Source: Diogma glabrata (Eukaryota > Arthropoda > Insecta > Diptera > Cylindrotomidae). Taken from it: a DNA stretch of 64,000 bases. The DNA lies in NCBI GenBank assembly GCA_963693315.1, contig OY856186.1:70764019-70828018 (forward strand). Direction: 5' to 3'. Below the pieces are notes generated by a model that saw only the letters and a list, made by a program, of their open reading frames with translations, searched no databases and was not told the DNA's origin. A program made the position numbers and the translations under genes. Positions 10,631 to 19,418 of the stretch are shown in pieces; within the stretch, counting starts at the first letter, position 1; the number at the start of each line of letters is the position of its first letter.

Positions 10631-11257
10631 CTATTCTCCCAGCTCCAAGTCCAGATTCAGGAACTCTGCTTCTGCCCTGGGGCGGTACCACAGATCTTCC
10701 TTCGTCAGGTCGGTTGGTTTCTCTGGACAATTGAAAAGGTGGTTAGCATCATGTGGCGTGCCCTCACATATGGGACTCTTGTCAACAATTTCCTGGTCAA
10801 TTCTACTCATGTAGTTATTTAAGATGCGTGACCAACCGGATCTTAACTGCGCTAGGATGGTTCTGGTGCTGCGTGGCAGTTTTGCCTCTTCGGCAGCGAC
10901 TTGTAGTGGTTTGCTATAAAGAACTCGATTCGGGGAGTAGATCTTTATTGTGTCTTCAACAGTTTTGGTATGTAGATTTTTCAAGCCCCTCTTATACGTA
11001 GGCTCGTCCATGTTATTTATGTCTTCATTGTTTTTAACATCTTGTAGGATGCATTTCGCAGTCCTTCTTATGTCTCTAGGTGGTGTTGTCATGGATAAGG
11101 TATCATTGCAGGGATGCTGCTCTCTATGACAGGACCAAAGATATTGTTTGGTAAGCATTTCGTTGTGTTCACGGACCGGCAATATGTTACATTCCTCGTG
11201 TTGGTGATCTCGGTGGGCCATCAAGGTGACATCCGGTTGCTGTACGCAAGGCTGCAT
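10631..11257 (-). pseudogene. LINE A C-terminal domain
   Basis: 208 codons ending in the distinctive C-terminus of this LINE group: LAQLRSGWSRILNNYMSRID, then CEGTPHDANHLFNCPEKPTD, LTKEDLWYRPRAEAEFL. The His and Cys spacing resembles the nucleic-acid-binding knuckle seen at LINE ORF2 ends, although the first cysteine pair is incomplete here (SPIC only). Frame stop at about 10631, followed by a short 3' region and the CAA-type tail. Confidence 0.72.
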
Positions 11258-11289
11258 TCTATGTTATCTGTAACTTATTCCAGTGGGTG

Positions 11290-11706
11290 TCAGCGACTTG
11301 GGGTGTCCAAATGGGACCAGCGTAATCTATGAAAGCTTCTTATTGCTTTATATGCCGTTATTATTGTGTTTTTATCCTTACCCCACGAACTACCCGCTAG
11401 AGCTTTCAGTGCGTTATTCCTGTTTTTAAGTTTTGTATTTACTTGTGGAGCATAAGCGTTGAATTTAAGTAGTGGATCGAATGTTACTCCCAGCAGTTTT
11501 GGATTTTTGACAGTAGGAATTAGTATGTTGTCAATGCAGATATTGAGTGTTGTATTTACCTCCTTCGTCCATGTGGTAAAAAGTGTGGAAGTTGAATTTT
11601 TCGTGGACAGTTTCAATTTTTTGGTTTTAAACCATTCATTCAAGGTGTTGGGGTAGGTGCTTAGGACATTGGTGAGTTGTTCCAGGTTGTTTCTTGTTGC
11701 AAGCAC
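11290..11706 (-). pseudogene. LINE A RT thumb region
   Basis: Continues directly from the YADD box: NNLEQLTNVLSTYPNTLNEW, then LLGVTFDPLLKFNAYAPQVN, NALKALAGSSWGKDKNTIIT and AYKAIRSF. These match the LGVxxDxxLxFxxH and thumb segments of Jockey-like LINEs. The frame ends at a shift near 11290. Confidence 0.7.
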
Positions 11707-12580
11707 CGTACAGTCGTCTGCATATGACGTGGTAGTTATTCCTTCCGGTGGTGCTGGTAAACTATACTTAAGTAAAGCTTGAATAATGAAAGCGAGAGAA
11801 CTTCACCTTGTAGAACTCCTTGTTTGAGCACTCTCATCTTAGATCTAGAGTTACGGTACTCAACGTATGTTTAACGGCCTCTTAGATAGTTGCACAACCA
11901 GCGCTTTATTATACCTGGCAGATTGGTGTTGAATATGTCGTTGTGACATGTGACACTGTGTCGAAAGCTTTTGACAGGTCAAGTGCAACTAAAACTGTTC
12001 TAGCACACGGTTGTTTTTCGTTTAGACCATCGCTGATTTGGTTTTGGATTCTATGGAGCGTGGTGATTGCACTGTGTGTTTTCCTAAAGCCATGCTGATG
12101 TGACGCCAATTTGCAAGATTCTGTTAACCGAGGTAGTAGTAGTGTTTTTATCAATTTTACAACCGATGAGATGATAGAGATCGGTCTATAGGATTCTCCA
12201 TTTTTTTCAGGCTTGCCAGGTTTCAAAATGGGACTTATTCTAGCGGTTTTCCAGATATTTGGTATCTGGAGCTTATTTAGAGATGTGTTGGGTATGGTAG
12301 TGAGAAAGTTCAATCCTTTGGGTCCAATGTGTTTTAGCATGATGGCTGAGATGCCATCTGGTCCAATAGCTTTAGATGGTTTGGATTTCTTTATAGCGTT
12401 TTCAACATCTTCTTCGGAAAATATGATATCCTCGAAATTTTCAATATTAAGTTTGCGCATATGTCTTAATACTGACCTAGTTTCTTTTTCATGTTTACTT
12501 TGCTTTTCTGTAAACTGCGTGTTGAATTTTGTTGCGCATTTTCTATGGTTTTTGGTTGGGATATCATCGTAGCAGATCAT
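11707..12580 (-). pseudogene. LINE A reverse transcriptase, finger-palm
   Basis: The frame at 12580-11909 carries the canonical LINE RT sequence: IKKSKPSKAIGPDGISAIML, then IWKTARISPILKPGKP, SYRPISIISSVVKLI, HQHGFRKTHSAITTL and VALDLSKAFDTVSH (first catalytic Asp). Below 11909 the frame is broken, but pieces continue: LKQGVLQGEVLS and then SYADDCTVLATRNN, whose YADD is encoded at 11713-11724. So the catalytic palm is present but split by frameshifts. Enzyme role: target-primed reverse transcription of the element RNA. Confidence 0.75.
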
Positions 12581-13129
12581 TCAGTTGTTATGCGATTGAC
12601 GGGGATGTGTTAAACCCTTAATCAACTTCCACAGACATTTGTTTGTGTCAAAGTTTGACTTACTCACTAAATCTTTCCATTTGTTACGTTTATGTTCCAT
12701 TACTAGTTTATTTATCTGCTTGTTCAGGCCCGGAATTCTAGAATCAGTTGGATCTGCCTTACAGATGTCATCTCTTTGGGAGGAAAGTACACAAGCTTCT
12801 TGTGGGAAGTTTGGTTTAATATTTTGTATTCTGCCGGCTGGAATGAAGCGAGGTCTAGCTTTGTTAAAAATTTCTTTGAATTTTCTTTCCCTAGAGAGGG
12901 CGTCAATTGGTAAAATTTGCTTACTGAATTCCAATTCAGTAAAATTGGTAAAATTATCCCAGTCTACTTTGTTAAAATTAATGTAAGTCTTCTTCTCGGA
13001 TTTCATTTCGTTTAAGGAACGGCTTAAGGTGATTATGATCGGCACATGGTCTGATCCCAATGCAATTTCAGTTCTCCATTCAGCGATTGGCATTATTGAC
13101 ATGCTGGCAAGTGAAACATCTGGAGACAA
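12581..13129 (-). pseudogene. LINE A endonuclease end and linker
   Basis: 182 codons. LGSDHVPIIITL near the start is the SDHxPI motif that closes the endonuclease domain. The rest is the poorly conserved linker to the reverse transcriptase, with charged helical segments such as LNKQINKLVMEHKRNKWKDL and a terminal LWKLIKGL. The frame ends one codon phase away from the RT frame at 12580, so a small indel separates them. Confidence 0.65.
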
Positions 13130-13700
13130 GTATGAGTTATTTGTTACTCTTGCGGTTCATTGAGGACTCCAAAGTTGGAGCTGTCAATTTGATCAGCAAT
13201 ATTCTCACCACTTGAGTCAGTGTTCAAGTGTGAGTGCCATATATCGTGGTGAGCATTTATATCACCGAGAATTAGACCGTCTTCGGTATAAAATAAATGT
13301 CCTATGGACGGTTCATAACCTATATCACAGCTGCTTACTGGTGGAATATAAATATTGACTAGATTTATCTCCGTTTTTCCGGATTTTATTGTAATTCCTA
13401 GTTGTTCTAGGTGTTTATCAGTTCCCGGTACTGCTGGTAATGTGGTTGTACGGTAGATAATGGTTTTGTGTATGATAAAGGCAAGGTCACCATCTTTATC
13501 CTTCCCTCTATCCAGTCCTATAATTCTATAATCACAGATACTATCACTACACTTAGATCTAACATTTAATTTGGTTTCTTGTAAAACCGCGACTAGAATA
13601 TTGTTTTTTTACATAAAGTTGATGATATCATCGATTTTGTTTAAGAGACCGTTAAAATTTAGCTGCATTATTTTCACATCACTTGGGGTTCCCGGATGTG
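13130..13700 (-). pseudogene. LINE A endonuclease domain
   Basis: On the minus strand, frames read VKIMQLNFNGLLNKIDDIIN, then an in-frame stop, then NNILVAVLQETKL, later DLAFIIHK, INLVNIYIPP and LILGDINAHHDIWHSHL. These are the start (LQLNxxG), the catalytic glutamate segment (QETKL) and the GDxNAHxxxW segment of an apurinic-type LINE endonuclease that nicks target DNA to prime reverse transcription. At least one stop and two frame changes occur. It continues into the next frame at 13129 with GSDHVPI, the last catalytic His motif. Confidence 0.7.
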
Positions 13701-13744
13701 TGCTCATTGCATCGTATTTGCATGTTGACTTGATGCATAGCAAC

Positions 13745-13748
13745 ATAG
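13745..13748. other. Target-site duplication ATAG (left)
   Basis: ATAG directly precedes the 5' LTR and is repeated at 24861-24864 directly after the 3' LTR. Removing the Gypsy element and one ATAG joins the LINE A sequence across the site. Confidence 0.75.
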
Positions 13749-15353
13749 TGTTATGCCGCAATCTGAGGAATTATCTAACCAGTAGTATTTATAAGAGAGT
13801 CTTCTACACCCCACTCCAGAACGAGTTCAGGTTCTGTATTGGTAGACTGAAGGAAATGTAAGCCTTGGTAGTGAGATTTAACGGTCAACGAACAGTCAAG
13901 GATACATTTTCTTCAGTCATCACACTGTTCTATTTCTTCCCTCCCTTATAAACTCACTACTTGGTAATCCTAAAGGTTAACATCCGTAACTACATAAAAC
14001 AACAACTTAGTTCAACAAAAATGCCTTACCTGGTTCATTATCCATACCATCAATTAATCGCGTTGCTACAACAACACGTCGTGTTGCTTCAGTATCAATT
14101 TCTATTAAAAAAAACTACCAATCTCACAGTTAACTTTGTTTCAATCAAACAAAAAATAAAACTCATGTAGTTGTAATTGCATTTTTCTATTTCTTGTTGA
14201 TGCTATCAGACACAATCTCATCATCATCTGTTAATAAATTGTTGCATTTCGTGGTTATGGTTATTTCGTTCTCTCTATAATCTTTAATAACTGAAAACAA
14301 AACAAACACGAATTATATGTTGTCGATCCTTCTTTCTTTTTTTTATAATTGGTTGACGATCTCATTCTAAAAAAACCGATTAAATTCCTTTGTTTGGGAA
14401 AATACAACAACAGAGAGAAATATACAAAATTTTTTTGAATGGTCATCTCCTTCGCTCCCATTCGTTTAGATTATTTGTCATAATTTTGGGCAGTATGATT
14501 TTATAATTAAAATCAAATTTTTAGTTCGTGTTAGATCTTTTCTAGATCATCAAATTGATATCGAGCGCGATTTTATTGTTGAAAATAAGTGATTTTCTTA
14601 CAAAAGATAATATTCATAATTTTGGAATACCAATTCAATAAAATTAAAATTAGTTTTTGTTCGGAAGTGATATTATTGAAATTTAAAATTCATTTGGTAT
14701 TAATTTTCTTGTTACGAAACAAATAAAAACAAGAATAATATTTCCAAAAATTAGTATGTTCACAAACATAAAAACAAAAAAATTAAGAATTGTTGTTGAA
14801 TACTACTAGTATAATCATTGTTAATTATTCGAAGGAAATTAAACAAAACAAAATTTTTTTTATGTTAAATAAAATAAAAAGAAGATGGATTAGTGAAAAG
14901 AAAGCATGTGTGTTATTACTATCAAAATCCATTTTTGTTTCTAAGAAGTTGAATTGCGAAATATCGTTGTTGGCGCTTTGTACTGCGGGTGATTACTATT
15001 ATAGCCTTCATTTTTGATTGGGTGAAGCATTCACAGAGAAGAAAAAAAAATTACATCTAGTGGTTACATCTAGCACAAATAGTGGTTGCCTTTTTTATTG
15101 GGTACTGGGAGAAGATTACGAGAAGCCTCAGCATACATCATACAGCAATCAACTCAATAACTTAAGGTTAGATTTTATTTGTATACTTATAATTTTCATA
15201 AATACTTTGGAATTACCTTTTTCTGTTTGTGTTATGATCGAAATGATCCCTTAAGTTTTTTTAATATCTGAGATTTTTTTTGGGTAAAGGCCGTATCGGT
15301 TCATATTTGCATTAAAATCCTGGCATAACGGAATCGTTCTAGATCCCGTTATA
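13749..15353 (+). repeat. Gypsy 5' LTR
   Basis: 1605 bp, starting TGTTATGCCGCAATC and ending ATCCCGTTATA. It matches the 3' LTR along its whole length with about 8 substitutions and three small indels noticed by eye (a TCT insertion at about 13800, a one-base A-run difference, one C). It contains GGCATAAC near the end, the inverse of GTTATGCC at the start. TATTTATAAG near 13787 is a possible TATA element. Unusually long for a Gypsy LTR. Short open frames inside are not genes. Confidence 0.9.
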
Positions 15354-15358
15354 AATAA

Positions 15359-15370
15359 TGGCGCCGAACA
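15359..15370 (+). promoter_or_regulatory. Primer-binding site of the Gypsy element
   Basis: TGGCGCCGAACA begins five bases after the inferred LTR end. TGG is the complement of the tRNA CCA tail, and TGGCGCC is a common start of tRNA-primed retroelement binding sites. The exact tRNA is not assigned. Confidence 0.65.
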
Positions 15371-17159
15371 AAAACAAAACATACAACAGAGAATACTGTT
15401 GTATGTATAAACATAAATACTTGATATTCCTGTTTTGCAAATTTTTAAATATTTTTGGAATATCGGTTTTTTTTTGTTGGATCGACTTGGTCGAATTTGT
15501 GATGATTTTGTTGCATCCAAATTTTTTTTATATATGTCTATCTAGTATATTATTATGAACCTATGGTGTTTTTTTTATATATACCTACTGTTTTTTTTAT
15601 ATACTATTATATTATGATATATATCTCTATTGATCGATTTTTATGATGCAACAAATAATTTTTGAAACGATATAATCTAAATAAAACATGGGTATCTCTA
15701 AGAAAGAATCCAAGGAGGCTTAACCTTCTTAACATGTATCGTTGGTTGAAGATCGCCTCTGTCTTTTGGCATGCGATCACCAAGTGGATTAAAATTTTTT
15801 ATATTGGTAAATGGTCGGATCGCTTCTACAATGCTAAGCACTCCTCCATACAAGTGCAGCTGCATCCAGATCTCCACTCTGCTGGGAAGAACCAACGTTC
15901 ACCCCAACCTCCCTTCACAATTTTAATGGACTTAGCAAATCCATCCAACATCGCGTTTTTATAGTAAATTCGGTCTTGTACTGAAATCGGATCTGGAGAC
16001 TGGTACTCTATACTGGTCTACTCCCAACAAACGATATTAGTCTTAATTGTTTTTCTTAATATTTTTCTTAGTTTGAAGGATGAATGAACTCAGCATTGAT
16101 TTTTGTAGATAACAGATATTTAGGCTGAATCTTTAAACAATGCTGAATTCATTTCATCACGCGGGAGGGTACTAGAATGTAGATTTTAGGATTTTTAGGC
16201 CTATTTTTGTTCTAGACCTCACATGTCGTTTCTGGGAAGAGATCGCGAGTTCGATTTTCCACTTCGAATCTTCGTTACAATTCCTTTTAAAAATTTTTTG
16301 ATTATACGGTCAATCGGTGTGGGCTTTGCCCAGGAAAAATCTCTAACAATTATAAATACACAAAAAAATAAACATATTCTATAATTAAATATATTTTGAA
16401 TAAATAAATAAATAAATAAATAATTCTTTCTTTTTTTAAATAAATAAATAAATAAATAAATATTTTTATTTAATAAATATTTTTACAAATAAATATTTTC
16501 TCACATATATTAATAAATATTTTCTATTTTTTCATAAATAAATATATATATATTTTTTTAAAAAATTCAATAAATAAATAATTAAATAATTATTTTCCCT
16601 ACACTTATTCTTATAAATAAATGAATATTTTCTTATTTTATAATAAATATATATATTTATATATTGAATAAATAAAATAAATAAACATTTACATCAAGAA
16701 AAATAAATAAATAATTTTTTTTACAACAAATAAATATTTTTAGCATTCTATGCAATAAGTAAATCAAGGTGTACAAGTTGCAACAAAATAAATAGATTTT
16801 AAGTAAATCAAACATTTGCTTGCTCAATATTAAATAAATAATATTTTTTCCTAGATATAAATTAAAATCTTTAAGATTTATAATTTTCTCTGTAAAACGA
16901 GGGGTAAAGGAGTTGATCATTCGAAGCATTTGTATATTTCTTTCTGCTGTTGTTGGTCGCGTGTTCATGATTTTGAGTCGACTTACAATCTTTATTACGC
17001 TTTACAATTCTTTTACGGTTGTTGTGTTTTTTTTTTGACATTTTTGCGCGGAAAAACATTTTAGGGGGTCACGATCATTATCGTTTGTTGTTGGTTTTGT
17101 TGAGTTGCAATTTTTTTTATAATTTTTGTCCTTTTCATAAAATCTGACAACAAAAGAAA
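15371..17159 (+). other. Gypsy 5' leader, very AT-rich
   Basis: 1.8 kb of noncoding leader before gag. It has (AAAT)n/(ATAA)n runs at 16380-16850 and an inverted pair around CAGCATTG/CAATGCTG at about 16090-16150. A segment near 16215-16270 reading AGATCGCGAGTTCGATTTTCC has a tRNA B-box look and may be a SINE scrap carried inside. No frame here is convincing. Packaging signals would be expected but cannot be located by eye. Confidence 0.5.
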
Positions 17160-18539
17160 ATGTCAGAGGTGCCGATAGACCATCCGTTTTTCGGTCTCGA
17201 GTTGTGCGAGTTGTGGGTTGAATGCTTCCTCCGGGACATCCAATACAACAGCGAAGGTTGGATACAACAGTTAAGTGATGCTGCGAGAAGTGCAACAGCA
17301 CCAATAATACAAACACACGCAGCTAATACGAAGGAAGAAAGTGAACTGATTCTGACAGCAGCTCTGTTTCTGGCTCGCGAAGTAAGGGGTTTAGTGGCTC
17401 CAGTGCCACCAAACACACTAAAAGGATTGTTAAATCGAATAACCCACTACGTGGACCGTAATAACCGCATAAGAAACATGGAGGAGTTAAAAGATGCTAC
17501 CGAATATGCAGCCAGGTCATTATCTGAAACTTTCAGGACCATCACTGCACTGATAATGGGACCAGAAGGAGGGGTCTTAAGAAAAGATGTACCAGCACCT
17601 GCAAATCTTGACGAATCATTTCAAGGTGTATTCGCGAGATCAACTCCAAATCATATGGAACCACTAGGTGACCTGATTGATAATATGACGGGCCGTCAAC
17701 GAAGACAACGTCTTCCACAACCAGCCAATGAGGTACAGCAGGAACAGCTTGGACCAGCAATACCACTGGAAGAGCTATTCAATGACATCAGAATAGCTCC
17801 ACCTCCATACCGATCGGCTAGGGTCTCAGAAGTACCAGCATACATACAACCGCATGAAGGGTACCAACCACACAGGTATTTGAGTCAATTCTATACGAAT
17901 TGGCTCCCCTACTTCTCTGGTGACGGGTCCTCACCCGATGCTCATGAATTCTTTCATTTGGTTGAGGTGGCTGCACGAAGGGATCGGGTGACCTTTGACG
18001 ATTTAAAGTCAATCGTTCCCCGATATCTCCGTGGAGCCGCTGAAAAACATTACATAAATCTAACATATGAGTATCGAGTGGTGACCTATCCCATATTGAG
18101 AGAAGCATTAGTTAACACGTTCGGTACCCTTACAGATGATAAGACGGTTTTGAAAGTACTGCTGAGCCGTAGACAAAAACATAAAGAGAGTGTATATGAC
18201 TACATAATTGGTATGAACAATTTAAATAGTAGACTGATCCGGCCTTATAATCCACGTGAATTAATAGGGATAGTTCAAGACGGTTTGTCTGCAGAATTAA
18301 GAAGTGTAACAATGATAGCTGAGTTTGCATCACTTGAAGACCTGCGTGTGATGTGCCAAAAATTTGAAAAATTTTGGGCATCATCACCCGCAGCGTCAAG
18401 GACAGGTGGGCAACCTCTGCTACCACCAACGAGAACAGCTGGTCAATACCGGATCAGTGAAGTTACACCTTCAGATGAAGACGAAACAGGTCCATCTAAT
18501 TATCAACCAGGTCTATCAAACTACGTTACAGGTCCATAA
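17160..18539 (+). CDS. gag: Gypsy Gag (capsid part), ended by a stop codon
   Basis: 459 codons from ATG at 17160. This is the structural protein that assembles the cytoplasmic particle. A capsid-like segment lies at about residues 235-395: YLSQFYTNWLPYFSGDGS, then FFHLVEVAARRD, LRGAAEKHYINL, LLSRRQKHKESVYDYI and GIVQDGL, which follow the order of the retrotransposon capsid (F-G-----A--FL, ARxYLxG-A, R-Q---ESVxDY). The tail has short repeats of GPSNY type. The TAA at 18537-18539 is in the same frame as the zinc-knuckle stretch that follows (18540-18850), so Gag is cut before its nucleocapsid. It is either a mutation or, less likely, a readthrough site. The start is the first ATG after the long leader, with AAAAATG context. 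Confidence 0.85.
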   Translation: MSEVPIDHPFFGLELCELWVECFLRDIQYNSEGWIQQLSDAARSATAPIIQTHAANTKEESELILTAALFLAREVRGLVAPVPPNTLKGLLNRITHYVDRNNRIRNMEELKDATEYAARSLSETFRTITALIMGPEGGVLRKDVPAPANLDESFQGVFARSTPNHMEPLGDLIDNMTGRQRRQRLPQPANEVQQEQLGPAIPLEELFNDIRIAPPPYRSARVSEVPAYIQPHEGYQPHRYLSQFYTNWLPYFSGDGSSPDAHEFFHLVEVAARRDRVTFDDLKSIVPRYLRGAAEKHYINLTYEYRVVTYPILREALVNTFGTLTDDKTVLKVLLSRRQKHKESVYDYIIGMNNLNSRLIRPYNPRELIGIVQDGLSAELRSVTMIAEFASLEDLRVMCQKFEKFWASSPAASRTGGQPLLPPTRTAGQYRISEVTPSDEDETGPSNYQPGLSNYVTGP

Positions 18540-19418
18540 AAATACATTATAGGTCCTTCAAATCATCAAATGGTTCCAGCAAACTACTCAACATATGTAG
18601 ATGCCTACAGCGCACCACCAAAAATACTAGCCAGACCAACAAATTCTAATAGGTCAATACTACCACCACCGCCACCTAGAACTGAACATCAAATTTGCAG
18701 CCGGTGTAAAGATATTGGTCACACGATATACAACTGTCCTCAAAAGTCGTACTGCTACCGATGTGGTAAGGCTGACACCATCTCTCCACGATGTACTAAT
18801 TGTCATCCACCGCTTCATTTAAACTCTCGGGCGGGAGTACAAAATTCGCGAACTGTGCTCCCCAAACCCATCTTCGAGTCTGCGAGGTCATCTGAGAGAT
18901 GCGTCAACCACCACCGAAGAAGAAGACCTTTCGCCACCACAGTACCAAAAATAAGTAAATCTGTTCAAACTTCAACACCATTACTGATACGTCAGAAAAA
19001 AAGATCTCAAAAGCGTATTGAACGCTCGCGCAATTACTTTAGAAAAAGGAAACTTCTCAATAAAGCGTGTGTTTCTTCGATCATTTATCGGGAAAATGAT
19101 CCTAGACCACACCTTTATATAAACATTTTTAATAAAAAAGTTTATGGACTTTTAGATAGTGGAGCCTCTATCAGTATTCTGGGAAGAAATTCCCTAGAAT
19201 TATTAAGAAACGCCGGCATAACCTATCACAAAATGTTTTCTGCCATCCGTACAGCAGATGGTACCCGTAATCATATCCTGGGTTATGTAGACGCTTCGAT
19301 AAATTTCAATGGCTTATCGAAAATTTTTCGTTTTCATGTTGTTCCAAGTTTGCGTGAGGAACTCTACCTGGGCATTGGAGGGAATTTGGTATCACTCCTT
19401 CATTTGTCAGTGAATTGA
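18540..19418 (+). CDS. Gypsy nucleocapsid and protease segment
   Basis: In frame with gag past its stop; first ATG at 18570. About residues 48-61 from that ATG are CSRCKDIGHTIYNC, a CX2CX4HX4C zinc knuckle for RNA binding. A second knuckle-like CYRCGKADTISPRC lacks the histidine. A basic stretch (RQKKRSQKRIERS) follows. The aspartic protease begins near HLYINIFNKKVYGLLDSGAS, whose DSG is the active site. The frame ends at 19418 in SLLHLSVN, while the homologous continuation is in the pol frame that starts at 19415. A small frame change about 19375-19390 therefore separates protease and RT here. No slippery heptamer is evident, so I read it as a small deletion. Confidence 0.8.
   Translation, partial: KYIIGPSNHQMVPANYSTYVDAYSAPPKILARPTNSNRSILPPPPPRTEHQICSRCKDIGHTIYNCPQKSYCYRCGKADTISPRCTNCHPPLHLNSRAGVQNSRTVLPKPIFESARSSERCVNHHRRRRPFATTVPKISKSVQTSTPLLIRQKKRSQKRIERSRNYFRKRKLLNKACVSSIIYRENDPRPHLYINIFNKKVYGLLDSGASISILGRNSLELLRNAGITYHKMFSAIRTADGTRNHILGYVDASINFNGLSKIFRFHVVPSLREELYLGIGGNLVSLLHLSVN

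Larger units (their letters stand above)
10590..13748 (-). mobile_element. LINE A, 3' part (EN-RT), interrupted by Gypsy
   Basis: The main body of a Jockey-superfamily-like non-LTR retrotransposon on the minus strand: endonuclease, linker, reverse transcriptase, and C-terminal zinc-knuckle-like part. The 3' end carries a (CAA)n-type tail, seen on the plus strand as TGTTGTTGTTGTTGTAG at about 10597-10615. The 5' part of the same element lies at 24861-25209, on the other side of the young Gypsy insertion. Many frameshifts and stops show this copy is inactive. Parts are listed separately. Confidence 0.8.

Noticed and set aside
10563..12986. Several plus-strand frames over LINE A
   Set aside because: Antisense shadows of the minus-strand LINE ORF2.
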